64,000 nt of DNA from Pseudomonas sp. SORT22. Lineage in GTDB: Bacteria > Pseudomonadota > Gammaproteobacteria > Pseudomonadales > Pseudomonadaceae. The stretch is taken from positions 62,001 through 126,000 of the forward strand of contig NZ_CP071007.1 in assembly GCF_018417635.1 (NCBI RefSeq), given 5' to 3'. The notes beneath the pieces were generated by a model. It had not been told where the DNA came from and did not search any database. It worked only from the letters and a program-made list of their open reading frames with translations. Positions within the stretch are counted from its first letter, which is position 1. The number at the start of each line of letters is the position of its first letter. Both the position numbers and the translations under genes were made by a program. Below, in pieces: positions 44,532-55,210 of the stretch.

Positions 44532-46579
44532 GCCGCCACTTCCTCACTCAGGCCACTGTGGCGCAAGAGTGCATCGATTGACGGCTCGCGGCCACGGAAG
44601 TCGACGAACAGCAGCATCGGCTCCTGGGAACCGCCACGGGCCAGGATCGCTTCGCGAAAGGCGCGGCCGGTGTCGGCATTGAGCACGCCTTCTTCTTCGA
44701 AGCGCGAGAAGGCGTCGGCCGACAGTACTTCCGCCCACTTGTAGCTGTAGTAACCGGCTGCGTAGCCACCGGCAAAGATATGCGCAAAGCTGTTAGGGAA
44801 GCGGTTGTACGCCGGTGGGCGCATGACCGAAACCTCGTCGCGCACGCCTTCGAGCACTTGCAGCACGCTGCGGCCGTCGCCGTGGCTGGCATGCAGTTCG
44901 AAGTCGAACAGCGAGAATTCCAGCTGGCGAACCATCATCAGCCCGGACTGGAAGTTCTTCGCCGCCAGCATCTTCTCCAGCAAATCCTGGGGCAGGGCTG
45001 CGCCAGTTTCGTAGTGGCCAGAAATCAGCGCCAGGCCTTCAGGCTCCCAGCACCAGTTTTCCATGAACTGGCTCGGCAGCTCGACCGCGTCCCAGGCCAC
45101 GCCGTTGATACCGGAGACACCGGCATGCTCGATGCGGGTCAGCAGGTGATGCAGGCCATGGCCGAATTCGTGGAACAGGGTGGTGACTTCGTCGTGGGTC
45201 AGCAACGCCGGCTTGCCGGGGGCGGCCGGGGTGAAGTTGCACACCAGGTTGGCCACCGGGCTCTGCAGCTGGCCGTCAGCGGTCAGGCGACGGTCGCGGG
45301 CGCCGTCCATCCAGGCACCGCCACGCTTGTTGGCGCGGGCATAGAGGTCGAAGAAGAAGCGCCCGACGTGCTGGCCGTGCTCCTTGATTTCGAACAGGCG
45401 CACGTCCGGGTGCCAGCTGTCGAAGCCCTTGAGTTCGGCAATTTCGATGCCGTACAGGCGCTGGACGATGGTAAACAGGCCGCTCAGCACCTTGTCGATC
45501 GGGAAGTAGGCGCGCAGGGTTTCCTGGGAAACGCTGTAGCGCTGTTCACGGAGTTTTTCCCCGTAGAAGCCGCTGTCCCAGCTCTGCAGGTCCGGACAAC
45601 CCTGCTCGGCGGCATAGGCCTTGAGCTGGGCCAGGTCCTGGGTGGCAAACGGTTTGCTGCGCTTGGCCAGGTCACGCAGAAAGCTCAGCACCTGGTCGCT
45701 GGACTCGGCCATCTTGGTCGCCAGGCTCAGCTCGGCGAAGTTGGCGTAACCGAGCAGCTCGGCCAGCTCCTGACGCAGGTCGAGAATCTCGGCCATCACC
45801 GGGCCGTTGTCGAACTGGCCGGCATTCGGGCCCTGGTCGGAGGCGCGAGTGCAGTAGGCGGCGTAGATTTCTTCGCGCAGGGCGCGGTCTTCGGCGTAGG
45901 TCATTACCGCGTAGTAGCTGGGGAACTCCAGGCTGATCAGCCAGCCGTCGAGGCCCTTGGCCTGCGCCGCGGCGGCCATTTGTGCTTTGGCCGAATCAGT
46001 CAGGCCGGCAAGCGCCGCTTCGTCGCTGACATGCTTGGTCCAGGCCTGGGTGGCGTCTAGCAGCTGGTTGGAGAAACGGCTGCCCAGCTCGCTGAGCTTG
46101 CTCTGCACTTGCGCGTAACGCTGCTGCTTTTCGGCCGGCAGGTCGATACCCGACAGGCGGAAGTCTCGCAGGGCGTGTTCAAGAATAGTTTTTTGTGCCA
46201 CATCGAAACCGGCAGCTTCGGGGCTGGCGATCAATGCCTCATAGGCCTGAAACAGCTCGCGGTTCTGGCCCATTTCGGTGGCATACGCGCTCAACGCCGG
46301 CAAGCAAGCCTCGTAGGCTTCGCGCAGTTCGGCGCTGTTGCACACGGCATTGAGGTGGCTGACCGGGCTCCAGGCGGCGCCCAGGCGGTCGTTGAGTTCG
46401 TCCATGGCCAGGATCAGGCCGGCCCAGCTCGGGCTCTTGCCCTGGGCCTTGAGGATGTCGGCAATGGCTGTACGGTTGTCGGCCAGGATCTGTTCAATCG
46501 CCGGCTGCACATGCTCGGCACGGATCGCCGAGAAGGGCGGCAAGTCATAAGACTGCAGAAGCGGGTTGTTCGCACTCAC
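44528..46579 (-). CDS. prlC: Oligopeptidase A (M3 metallopeptidase)
   Basis: 683 residues. The zinc motif HEFGH lies in 'TLFHEFGHGLHHLLT', with the third ligand Glu in the following helix ('AVELPSQFMENWCWEP'). Substrate-recognition tyrosines lie in 'GYAAGYYSYKWAEVL'. It degrades peptides up to about 20 residues in the cytoplasm, including cleaved signal peptides. The GTG at 46579 is chosen: AAGGTG lies 8 nt upstream and the N-terminus 'SANNPLLQSYDLPPF' matches the family. Confidence 0.95.
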   Translation of the reverse strand: MSANNPLLQSYDLPPFSAIRAEHVQPAIEQILADNRTAIADILKAQGKSPSWAGLILAMDELNDRLGAAWSPVSHLNAVCNSAELREAYEACLPALSAYATEMGQNRELFQAYEALIASPEAAGFDVAQKTILEHALRDFRLSGIDLPAEKQQRYAQVQSKLSELGSRFSNQLLDATQAWTKHVSDEAALAGLTDSAKAQMAAAAQAKGLDGWLISLEFPSYYAVMTYAEDRALREEIYAAYCTRASDQGPNAGQFDNGPVMAEILDLRQELAELLGYANFAELSLATKMAESSDQVLSFLRDLAKRSKPFATQDLAQLKAYAAEQGCPDLQSWDSGFYGEKLREQRYSVSQETLRAYFPIDKVLSGLFTIVQRLYGIEIAELKGFDSWHPDVRLFEIKEHGQHVGRFFFDLYARANKRGGAWMDGARDRRLTADGQLQSPVANLVCNFTPAAPGKPALLTHDEVTTLFHEFGHGLHHLLTRIEHAGVSGINGVAWDAVELPSQFMENWCWEPEGLALISGHYETGAALPQDLLEKMLAAKNFQSGLMMVRQLEFSLFDFELHASHGDGRSVLQVLEGVRDEVSVMRPPAYNRFPNSFAHIFAGGYAAGYYSYKWAEVLSADAFSRFEEEGVLNADTGRAFREAILARGGSQEPMLLFVDFRGREPSIDALLRHSGLSEEVAA

Positions 46580-46670
46580 GGTTAAACACCTTGGCAGAAG
46601 AAACACTTCCCCATCTTAATTACAATCGACGCCGACCGCAGCCCTATCCATACCAAAGAGAATTCCTATC

Positions 46671-47219
46671 ATGGCCATCCGTAGCTTCCAGCATCACACT
46701 CCCAGGCTTGGCGAACGCGCCTTTGTCGACCGCAGTGCCGTGGTACTGGGTGATGTCGAGATCGGTGCCGACAGCTCGGTGTGGCCATTGACGGTGATCC
46801 GCGGCGATATGCACCGCATCCGCATCGGTGCGCGCACCAGCGTGCAGGATGGCAGCGTGCTGCACATCACCCATGCCGGGCCGTTCAACCCGGACGGTTT
46901 CCCGCTGCTGATTGGCGATGAGGTAACCATTGGTCACAAAGTCATGCTCCACGGCTGCACCCTGGGCAACCGCATCCTGGTCGGCATGGGCAGTACCATC
47001 ATGGATGGCGCCGTCGTCGAAGACGAAGTGATCATCGGCGCTGGCAGCCTGGTACCGCCGGGCAAGCGCCTGGAAAGCGGGTTTCTGTACGTCGGCAGCC
47101 CGGTCAAGCAGGCCCGCGCCCTGAGCGAGAAGGAGCGCGCGTTCTTCCCCTACAGCGCCGGCAACTACGTCAAACTCAAGGACCAGCACCTGGCCGAAGG
47201 CTATCACCTGCCCGAGTGA
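46671..47219 (+). CDS. Gamma carbonic anhydrase-family protein (left-handed beta-helix)
   Basis: 182 residues of hexapeptide repeats ('VVLGDVEIGADSSVWPLTVIRGDMHRIRIGARTSVQDGSVLHI'). The metal-ligand histidines are in 'VLHITHAG' and 'TIGHKVMLHGC'. Proteins such as YrdA and PaaY share this pattern; several have weak or no carbonic anhydrase activity and act as thioesterases, so the reaction is left open. It is divergent from prlC and precedes a HAD phosphatase. Confidence 0.9.
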   Translation: MAIRSFQHHTPRLGERAFVDRSAVVLGDVEIGADSSVWPLTVIRGDMHRIRIGARTSVQDGSVLHITHAGPFNPDGFPLLIGDEVTIGHKVMLHGCTLGNRILVGMGSTIMDGAVVEDEVIIGAGSLVPPGKRLESGFLYVGSPVKQARALSEKERAFFPYSAGNYVKLKDQHLAEGYHLPE

Positions 47220-47248
47220 ACCTGTCCACCGCCTTATTCGAGACCGCC

Positions 47249-47899
47249 ATGCACCAGCAAAACATCCTCTTTGACCTCGACGGTACCCTGACCGACCCGC
47301 GCCTGGGTATCACCCGCTCGATCCAGTACGCACTGGCCAAGCTGGGCATCGACGAGCCGGACCTGACGCGCCTGGAACACTTCATCGGCCCGCCGCTGCT
47401 GCAGGCCTTCATGCAGTTCTATGATTTTGATGAGGCCAAGGCCTGGGACGCGGTGAATTTCTATCGCGAACGCTTCAAGGTCACCGGCCTATACGAAAAC
47501 CAGGTGTTCGACGGCGTCAGCGAAATGCTCGAAACCCTGCAAGGGCAGGGCCGCACCCTGTATATCGCCACCTCCAAACCTTGGGAGTTTGCCCGCGAGA
47601 TCGCCCGCCATTTCGACTTCGCCAAGTACTTCAAGGTGATCTACGGCAGCGAGCTGGATGGCACCCGCACCAACAAGGTCGAGCTGATCCGCCACCTGCT
47701 GGCCGAAGAAGCCCTGGACCCTGCGCACACCCTGATGATCGGCGACCGCAAGCACGACCTGATCGGCGCCCGCAGCAACGGCCTGGAAGCGGTAGCGGTG
47801 GGGTATGGCTTTGGTAGCCATGAAGAGTTGACGGCGGAGCAGCCGGCCTACCACTTTGCGACCTTGGCGCAACTGCACCAGGCGTTCCAGCGCGGCTGA
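47249..47899 (+). CDS. HAD-superfamily hydrolase, phosphoglycolate phosphatase-like
   Basis: 216 residues. Motif I 'LFDLDGTLTD' carries the nucleophile Asp9 and acid/base Asp11. Motif II Thr/Ser lies in 'YIATSKP', motif III Lys in 'TNKVELI', and motif IV is 'MIGDRKHDLIGARSNG'. A helical cap (about 20-90) places it in HAD subclass IA with Gph-like enzymes. The substrate is a small phosphate ester. A GTG at 47216 would overlap the previous stop; ATG at 47249 gives the better N-terminus. Confidence 0.88.
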   Translation: MHQQNILFDLDGTLTDPRLGITRSIQYALAKLGIDEPDLTRLEHFIGPPLLQAFMQFYDFDEAKAWDAVNFYRERFKVTGLYENQVFDGVSEMLETLQGQGRTLYIATSKPWEFAREIARHFDFAKYFKVIYGSELDGTRTNKVELIRHLLAEEALDPAHTLMIGDRKHDLIGARSNGLEAVAVGYGFGSHEELTAEQPAYHFATLAQLHQAFQRG

Positions 47900-47906
47900 G
47901 ACCCTA

Positions 47907-47939
47907 TCGCGGGGCAAGTCGGGTCGCCGCACCGCCGCT
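47907..47939 (+). repeat. Left half of a REP interrupted by the IS element
   Basis: TCGCGGGGCAAGTCGGGTCG followed by CCGCACCGCCGCT is the first arm of a REP pair. The expected continuation CCCAC appears only after the element, at 49090. Confidence 0.88.
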
Positions 47940-47963
47940 TGTGTCTTGAGGTTGGAATAGAAT
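47935..47963 (+). promoter_or_regulatory. Left-end promoter completed by the circular junction
   Basis: TAGAAT at 47958-47963 is a good -10. In the integrated state the -35 position (47935-47940) holds CCGCTT from the REP. If the element circularises, the right end ...TTGCT joins T47940 to give TTGCTT exactly 17 nt before the -10. The predicted start is near 47970. Confidence 0.6.
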
Positions 47964-47969
47964 CAGAAG

Positions 47970-48120
47970 TGAGAGCGGTGAATGGCAAGCTGTACGCCGG
48001 TAGTGCTTAAAGCACGTGTGGGAGCAAAGCTGCCATTCACCTCTCCACTCTGGCCCGAGCCCGAACAGTTGATTGAGCGCCTCTCGAATCACAAGCGTGG
48101 GCCAAGCCAGAGCGCTCTCA
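47970..48120 (+). ncRNA. Bridge RNA of the IS110 element
   Basis: Two stem-loops fill the left end. Loop 1: stem 47977-47986 (GGTGAATGGC) with 48032-48041; it contains CGCCG (47995-47999), same sense as the left target side, and GTGGGAGC (48018-48025), complementary to target GCTCCCAC. Loop 2: stem 48048-48054 (CTCTGGC) with 48106-48112; it contains ACAGTTG (48065-48071), identical to the element's right end (49081-49087), and CACAAG (48090-48095), complementary to core plus left end CTTGTG (47938-47943). This is the target-loop/donor-loop order and polarity reported for IS621 bridge RNA. The 3' end is a guess. Confidence 0.85.
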
Positions 48121-48133
48121 CAACTGAGTGTAA

Positions 48134-50208
<2,075 letters not shown>

Positions 50209-50274
50209 TGGTGTCCTGTATCCGCTCAAGTACTCATCCGCTTCAAGACTATCCTGCCCGGCTGGAGTTTTGCC

Positions 50275-50688
50275 ATGCGTACACTGCTCGTCGTCAGCAC
50301 TGTTGTGCTTCTGTCCGGCTGCGCCGGCCTTCCTGCGCCTGACCCCAACCAGGCCTGGATCGACCTTGCCCCTGGTGAGGACGACACCTTGCACGCCGTC
50401 GAAGTAGACGAGCGCGCCTGGGCCGACAAACGCTATTTCGAAGTACCGCCAGGCAGCCATGAGCTGACCGTGCGCTATCTGTTTGCGGTTACGCCAAGCA
50501 ATATCGGCCCGGTCAACGAGCCACTGTGGCGCGATTGCCAGCTCAATGTGAAATTCAAGGATTTCAGTGCTGGCCAGCGCTACCAGCTTGAAGCCGGTAG
50601 CATCGGCTTCCGCCCCTGGGCCAAGCTCTATGACGAACAGCGCAAAGTGGTCGGCAAAGGCCAGCCGGCGGGCTGCCAGCGTACCTAA
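50275..50688 (+). CDS. Small lipoprotein of unknown function, copy 1 of a tandem pair
   Basis: 137 residues. Lipobox LSGC with Cys16. The mature domain, 'NQAWIDLAPGEDDTLHAVEVDERAWADKRYFEVPPGSHELTVRYLF... CQLNVKFKDFSAGQRYQLEAGSIGFRPWAKLYDEQRKVV', resembles a PEGA-like beta domain of envelope proteins. The next gene encodes a clear paralogue. Divergent from the metalloprotease gene. Confidence 0.78.
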   Translation: MRTLLVVSTVVLLSGCAGLPAPDPNQAWIDLAPGEDDTLHAVEVDERAWADKRYFEVPPGSHELTVRYLFAVTPSNIGPVNEPLWRDCQLNVKFKDFSAGQRYQLEAGSIGFRPWAKLYDEQRKVVGKGQPAGCQRT

Positions 50689-50741
50689 AGGCGTGAATGG
50701 CGCTATGCTTATGCTTTGTAACCCGCACGTCGGAGTTCGCC

Positions 50742-51155
50742 ATGCGCCAGCCTGTGATGCTGCTCGCAATCAGTACCCTTGGAGCTTGCGTTAGCCCCCT
50801 GCCACCTGTGGATAACAAACAGGCCTGGGTCGACCTCTACACCATCACGCCGGGCAAGACACTGATGGCCGAACGGCTCGATGGCAAACGCCTGACCGAT
50901 GGCCGGTTCTTTCAGGTGACGCCCGGTGCCCACGAGTTGGTGGTGCGGTTCGACTACGAGATCTACTCCGGTGGATTCAGTACCGACCCGACCGAGCGCA
51001 CCTGCTACCTGACCATCAAGTTCGCGCATTTCAAGGCCGGCCAGCGCTATCGCCTGGAAGCCCGGGCCCCGGCCATGCAGCCCAGCGCCTACCTCTATGA
51101 TGCCCAGCGCAAGATGGTCGCCGAAGAGTCCAACGACGTCTTCTGCACCCCCTGA
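50742..51155 (+). CDS. Small lipoprotein of unknown function, copy 2 of a tandem pair
   Basis: 137 residues. The signal ends LGAC (Cys16). The pattern 'KQAWVDLYTITPGKTLMAERLDGKRLTDGRFFQVTPGAHELVVRFDYE... CYLTIKFAHFKAGQRYRLEARAPAMQPSAYLYDAQRKMVAEE' aligns along its whole length with the previous protein, including length, so the pair arose by duplication. CGGAG precedes the ATG. It is convergent with a DUF1161 gene. Confidence 0.78.
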   Translation: MRQPVMLLAISTLGACVSPLPPVDNKQAWVDLYTITPGKTLMAERLDGKRLTDGRFFQVTPGAHELVVRFDYEIYSGGFSTDPTERTCYLTIKFAHFKAGQRYRLEARAPAMQPSAYLYDAQRKMVAEESNDVFCTP

Positions 51156-51158
51156 GGC

Positions 51159-51392
51159 CTAGCGATCGTTCTTTTGGTAGATGATCTTCTTGGTGCCGCC
51201 TTCACAGCTGCCGACCACCATGTTCTGGTCGTGGACCTCGTCATTCTTGACGATTTCCAAGGTGTAGGAACTCACGTTGTTGGCCTGGATCTTGGCTTCG
51301 ATCTCGGCCTTGAGCTCTTCACAGGGTTTCGGCGCGGCCAGCGCAGCGGTTGCCAGCAGCGAAGCCAGCACAGCGATTGCAACACGGATCAT
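51159..51392 (-). CDS. DUF1161 small periplasmic protein, copy 1
   Basis: 77 residues: signal peptide (about 1-19, ending ALAA), then 'KPCEELKAEIEAKIQANNVSSYTLEIVKNDE' and 'VVGSCEGGTKKIIYQK', the DUF1161 pattern with two cysteines likely disulfide-linked. AAGGAG precedes the ATG at 51392. A paralogue lies at 53184. Function unknown. Confidence 0.88.
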   Translation of the reverse strand: MIRVAIAVLASLLATAALAAPKPCEELKAEIEAKIQANNVSSYTLEIVKNDEVHDQNMVVGSCEGGTKKIIYQKNDR

Positions 51393-51465
51393 GGGACAGC
51401 TCCTTGTGGCGGCAGTCGTTCTACCGACCCTCATTTGACCACAAGAAGCGCGCCCCGGTTCTGCC

Positions 51466-51891
51466 TTAACTCAGCAGCGTCGCATCCAGGCTGATTTTCG
51501 CGTTGAGCACTTTCGACACCGGGCAACCGGCCTTGGCCTTGTTGGCGATCTCAAGAAACTGCGCTTCGCTAGCCCCGGGGACCTTGGCCTTGAGGATCAG
51601 GTTCACGGCAGTAATGGCAAAGCCATCCGGCAGTTTGTCGAGGGTCACTTCGGCGATGGTATCGATGCGCTCGGCGGTCATGCCCGCTTCACCGAGCATC
51701 ATCGACAGGGCCATGGAGAAGCAGCCTGCATGCGCCGCGCCAATCAGTTCCTCCGGATTGGTACCCGGCTGGCCTTCGAAGCGGGTATTGAAGCCATAAG
51801 GGTTCTGCTTGAGAGCGCCGCTTTCAGTGGAAAGCAGGCCCTTGCCATCCTTCAAGCCACCTTGCCAGATAGCTGATGCTGTCTTTTTCAT
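51466..51891 (-). CDS. OsmC-family peroxiredoxin
   Basis: 141 residues. The peroxidatic cysteine is C57 ('GAAHAGCFSMALS') and the resolving one C123 ('AKAGCPVSKVLNA'), the OsmC arrangement for reducing organic hydroperoxides. It sits among other small stress proteins (DUF1161, dodecin, DUF883). Confidence 0.93.
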   Translation of the reverse strand: MKKTASAIWQGGLKDGKGLLSTESGALKQNPYGFNTRFEGQPGTNPEELIGAAHAGCFSMALSMMLGEAGMTAERIDTIAEVTLDKLPDGFAITAVNLILKAKVPGASEAQFLEIANKAKAGCPVSKVLNAKISLDATLLS

Positions 51892-52077
51892 AAAGCCTCC
51901 TGAGCTCCCTGGGGCGCGGGATATCGCGCCTTGCCTTAATTTCAGAGAGCCCTGACGCAGGCAAGTTCAGAAGGATTACAAGCCCCGGCATTGATTCCTG
52001 CAGATGTGCCCATACAGAGCTAGAAAGGCCGTTGGATTGTTTGCGGCCACTCGACTGCCCAGGAGGCGCCAACGCCC

Positions 52078-53082
52078 ATGAAGCAACTTGCCGATATCAA
52101 GATTTCCACCCTCGACCTGGTGCCAGTACGCGCCGACAGCGGCCCGGCGCAGTCCCTGCGCAACTCACTGGACCTAGCGCAACACGTCGAGAAGTTTGGC
52201 TACAACCGCTTCTGGGTGGCCGAGCACCACAACATGGATGGTATCGCCAGCTCCGCAACCTCGGTGCTGCTCAGCTACCTGGCCGGTGGTACCTCAACCA
52301 TTCGTGTTGGCGCCGGCGGGGTGATGCTGCCCAACCATGCGCCACTGGTGATCGCCGAACAGTTCGGCACACTCGCCAGCCTGTATCCCGGGCGAATCGA
52401 CCTGGGCCTGGGCCGCGCGCCGGGCTCCGACCAGATGACCGCCCGCGCCCTGCGCCGCGAACGCTCGGGCAGTGCCGACGACTTTCCCGATGACGTCGAA
52501 GAACTGATGCGCTACCTGGGCCCGCGCACGCCGGAGCAGAAGGTCATTGCCGTGCCGGGTTACGGTACCGAAGTGCCGATCTGGCTACTGGGTTCGAGCC
52601 TGTTCAGTGCACAACTGGCCGGCATGCGCGGTTTGCCCTACGCCTTCGCCTCGCATTTCGCTCCACGTTACATGCACGAGGCGATTCGCGTGTACCGCAA
52701 CCACTTCCAGCCCTCGGCGGTGCTCGACAAGCCTTATGTGATGCTTGGCGTACCACTGGTGGCGGCCGAGACCGATGAACAGGCCGACTACCTGGCCACC
52801 TCGGTGTATCAGCGCATCCTCGCCCTGATGCGCGGGCAAAGCCTGGTGCAACGCCCGCCAGTGGAGACCATGGACGGCCTGTGGCTGCCGCATGAGCGGG
52901 AAGCGGTGGGCAGCTTCCTGGGCCTGGCGATGGTCGGCAGCCCGCAGAAAATCCGCGCCAAACTGGAGGTGTTGCTGGAGCAGACCGAGGCGGATGAGCT
53001 GATCTTCACCTGCGACCTGTATGAGCATGCCGACCGCATACGCTCTTATGAGCTGCTGGCGCAGACGGTTTTGCGCAGCTGA
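52078..53082 (+). CDS. Luciferase-like (LLM) flavin-dependent oxidoreductase
   Basis: 334 residues, bacterial-luciferase TIM-barrel fold: '[78 protein letters not shown]' is typical of the YhbW-like group. It uses reduced flavin, but the substrate is unknown. The CDS begins 186 nt downstream of the divergent osmC gene and is followed by a REP pair. Confidence 0.9.
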   Translation: MKQLADIKISTLDLVPVRADSGPAQSLRNSLDLAQHVEKFGYNRFWVAEHHNMDGIASSATSVLLSYLAGGTSTIRVGAGGVMLPNHAPLVIAEQFGTLASLYPGRIDLGLGRAPGSDQMTARALRRERSGSADDFPDDVEELMRYLGPRTPEQKVIAVPGYGTEVPIWLLGSSLFSAQLAGMRGLPYAFASHFAPRYMHEAIRVYRNHFQPSAVLDKPYVMLGVPLVAAETDEQADYLATSVYQRILALMRGQSLVQRPPVETMDGLWLPHEREAVGSFLGLAMVGSPQKIRAKLEVLLEQTEADELIFTCDLYEHADRIRSYELLAQTVLRS

Positions 53083-53090
53083 GGGCCCCA

Positions 53091-53168
53091 TCGCGGGTCA
53101 AGTCGAGTCGTCGCACCGCCGCTCCCACATGTAGGAGCGGCGGTGCGACGACTCGACTTGCCCCGCGA
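53091..53168. repeat. REP pair (BIME) carrying an intact IS target
   Basis: Arms at 53091-53125 and 53134-53168 are almost perfectly inverse over 35 bp. The first arm contains ACCGCCGCTCCCAC at 53115-53128, the sequence reconstructed as the target of the IS110 element, here uninterrupted. Confidence 0.92.
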
Positions 53169-53183
53169 TGGATTCAATATCGA

Positions 53184-53408
53184 TCAGCCGCGCTTGTAGA
53201 CGATTTCCTTGGTGCCGCCTTCGCAGCTACCCACGACCTTGCCGTCTGCGGCAGCGCCTTTATCGACGATCTCTAGCGAATAGCCGCTGACACCCTTGGC
53301 GTCCAGCTTGGCTGCTATTTCGCCCTTGAGCTCTTCACATGGCTTGCCGGCTGCCAGCGCGGTACCGGCCAGCGTCATCAAACCTATCGCTACTACCAAC
53401 TTCTTCAT
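53184..53408 (-). CDS. DUF1161 small periplasmic protein, copy 2
   Basis: 74 residues: signal peptide (about 1-19), then 'GKPCEELKGEIAAKLDAKGVSGYSLEIVDKG' and 'VVGSCEGGTKEIVYKRG', closely similar to the protein at 51159. Two cysteines are conserved. AAGGAAAGCG precedes the ATG. Confidence 0.9.
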   Translation of the reverse strand: MKKLVVAIGLMTLAGTALAAGKPCEELKGEIAAKLDAKGVSGYSLEIVDKGAAADGKVVGSCEGGTKEIVYKRG

Positions 53409-53512
53409 CGATCGCTTTCCTTGTTCAGATCAAAATAGAGAAGGGCGCCAGGAAGGCCGGGCGCCTCAGGACTGTGTAACGCAATTGACCCGCACAAGCC
53501 AGTGTCGCCGCA

Positions 53513-53728
53513 TCAGCTGTTGACGATGCGAAAGCCCACTTTGAGCGTGACCTGAAAATGCGCGGCCTTGTTGTTCTTGATATGGCCTCGGGTGTCGACC
53601 ACTTCGAACCACTCAAGGTGCTTGATGCTCTTGCCTGCTTCGGCCAGGGCATTGTTGATCGCCTCTTCGATAGAGGTGGGCGACGAGCCGACCAGTTCGA
53701 TTTTCTTGTAGGTGTGATGATCAGACAT
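53513..53728 (-). CDS. Dodecin family flavin-binding protein
   Basis: 71 residues, the dodecin size. '[44 protein letters not shown]' and '[12 protein letters not shown]' are characteristic, with the flavin-stacking Trp in 'LEWFEV'. Dodecins form dodecamers that store and protect flavins. AAGGAG precedes the ATG at 53728. Confidence 0.93.
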   Translation of the reverse strand: MSDHHTYKKIELVGSSPTSIEEAINNALAEAGKSIKHLEWFEVVDTRGHIKNNKAAHFQVTLKVGFRIVNS

Positions 53729-53881
53729 AAGCAATCTCCTTTTTTAATGTGAGATAGAGCCTAGCAGCGCCGGGCTGTTTTACCTGCGAGGGGTAAATGC
53801 CGTTAAAAGTTCGACTGCACTTTCCCAGCAGCCTGTAGTCGGAACCTACACAGCTCAACTCAACCTCGAAGGAGAGTCACC

Positions 53882-54208
53882 ATGGCCAACACCTCGCTGC
53901 GTAAAGCTTCGCTGCAAAGCATGGAAGCGGAAATCGAAAGCCTGCTCAAGTCACTGGAAAGCCTCAAGGACGATGCCTCGGATGAGTCGCGCAAAACCCT
54001 CAAGACGCTCAAGGGCAACGCCGAGAATGCCCTGCGCCATTCGCGCAGCCTGCTCAGCGATGCCTACGAAGAAGTAAAAACCAAGACCCGCGAGACTGGC
54101 CTGGCCACCCGCGATTACGCCCAGGAACACCCGTGGACCACCGCCGGTGTCGCCGTTGGCGCCCTCGGCCTGCTGGCCGCCTACCTGATGTGCAAACGCG
54201 GTAACTAA
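53882..54208 (+). CDS. DUF883 (ElaB/YqjD) membrane-anchored protein
   Basis: 108 residues: a long amphipathic helix (about 10-75), the '[25 protein letters not shown]' C-terminal membrane anchor with the conserved 'P-W' and glycines, and a basic end. YqjD and ElaB tether ribosomes to the membrane in stationary phase. GAAGGAGAG precedes the ATG. Its end overlaps trpI by 4 nt. Confidence 0.92.
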   Translation: MANTSLRKASLQSMEAEIESLLKSLESLKDDASDESRKTLKTLKGNAENALRHSRSLLSDAYEEVKTKTRETGLATRDYAQEHPWTTAGVAVGALGLLAAYLMCKRGN

Positions 54209-55101
54209 GCGGCCTGGCGCGCAAGCTCCGCGCGCAACCAGCCGGCCAATTGCTCGGCGCGCCCGTCTGCGGCGCGTCGCGGCACCCACAGGGCCAGCGC
54301 GGCCTGGGTTTCGCAAAAACCCCATGGCGCCGCCAGGCGCCCGGCGCGCAAGTCGTCGGCTACCAGCGGTTGCGGCGCAATCGCCACGCCCAACCCTGCC
54401 ACTGCAGCCTCCAGCAAGTAATACAAATGCTCGAAATCCTGCCCGTAACGCAGCGCCTGCGGGTCGATACCTTGCTGCGCCGCCCAACTTGGCCAGGCTT
54501 GCGGGCGCGAAGTGGTCTGCAACAGGGTTTGCGTCAGCAACGCCTCGGCTGGCGCCTGCTGCAAGCGGCTGAACCCGGCAAAGTGCGGGCTGAGCACCGG
54601 GCCAATACACTCCTGCGCCAGCACATGCACTTGCATATCCGCAGGCCAGGGCGGCTCGGCAAACACCAGCAAGGCATCCAGCCCTGGGCGACGCGGGTCG
54701 AGATCACCTTCACCGGCCGACAGGTGCAGGCGCAGTTCCGGCAAATCCGCTTTTAATCGCCCCAGCCGTGGGATGAACCAGCGCGCCAGCAGGCTGCCGG
54801 AGCAACCGAGGACGAACGGCGCATCGGCGCCGCTCTGGCTGATGTCCGCACACGCGCCGCGCAAGCGCTCGAAGGCATCACTACTGGCATCGCGCAAACG
54901 CACCCCGGCATCTGTGAGTTTAAGGCCACGTCCTTCCTTAACGAACAAGGCCACCCCAAGGTGTTCTTCGAGCACCTTCAATTGCCGGCTGACCGCGCCG
55001 TGGGTAACGTGTAGCTGTTCGGCCGCCTGGCTGACGCTATTGAGCCGGGCAGTGGCTTCAAAGGCCCGCAGGGCATTGAGTGGGGGCAGGTCCTGGCGCA
55101 T
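54205..55101 (-). CDS. trpI: TrpI, LysR-type activator of trpBA
   Basis: 298 residues. The winged HTH at 1-65 ('[48 protein letters not shown]') is standard LysR; the effector domain follows. Its position divergent from trpBA is the Pseudomonas arrangement in which TrpI, with indole-3-glycerol phosphate as inducer, activates tryptophan synthase genes and represses itself. Confidence 0.9.
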   Translation of the reverse strand: MRQDLPPLNALRAFEATARLNSVSQAAEQLHVTHGAVSRQLKVLEEHLGVALFVKEGRGLKLTDAGVRLRDASSDAFERLRGACADISQSGADAPFVLGCSGSLLARWFIPRLGRLKADLPELRLHLSAGEGDLDPRRPGLDALLVFAEPPWPADMQVHVLAQECIGPVLSPHFAGFSRLQQAPAEALLTQTLLQTTSRPQAWPSWAAQQGIDPQALRYGQDFEHLYYLLEAAVAGLGVAIAPQPLVADDLRAGRLAAPWGFCETQAALALWVPRRAADGRAEQLAGWLRAELARQAA

Positions 55102-55210
55102 GACGTGTGAGTTTTCCTGACAGGTTGTCGCAATCTTATCGGTTTTCAGTTGCGCGTGTCGTGGTTAGAGTAAAGCCATTCCCGACTTCACTACCGCCCT
55201 GGAGCGACCC
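55102..55210. promoter_or_regulatory. trpI-trpB divergent control region
   Basis: 109 bp between the start codons. TGACAGGTTGTCG at 55118-55130 is a small dyad with LysR-like spacing and may be part of the TrpI site. The exact operator and -35/-10 elements could not be fixed by eye. TGGAG is the ribosome site of trpB. Confidence 0.45.

Noticed and set aside
47216..47248. GTG start for the HAD hydrolase overlapping the preceding stop
   Set aside because: It adds eleven residues before the catalytic DxD motif that family members lack; the ATG at 47249 is simpler, although coupling cannot be excluded.
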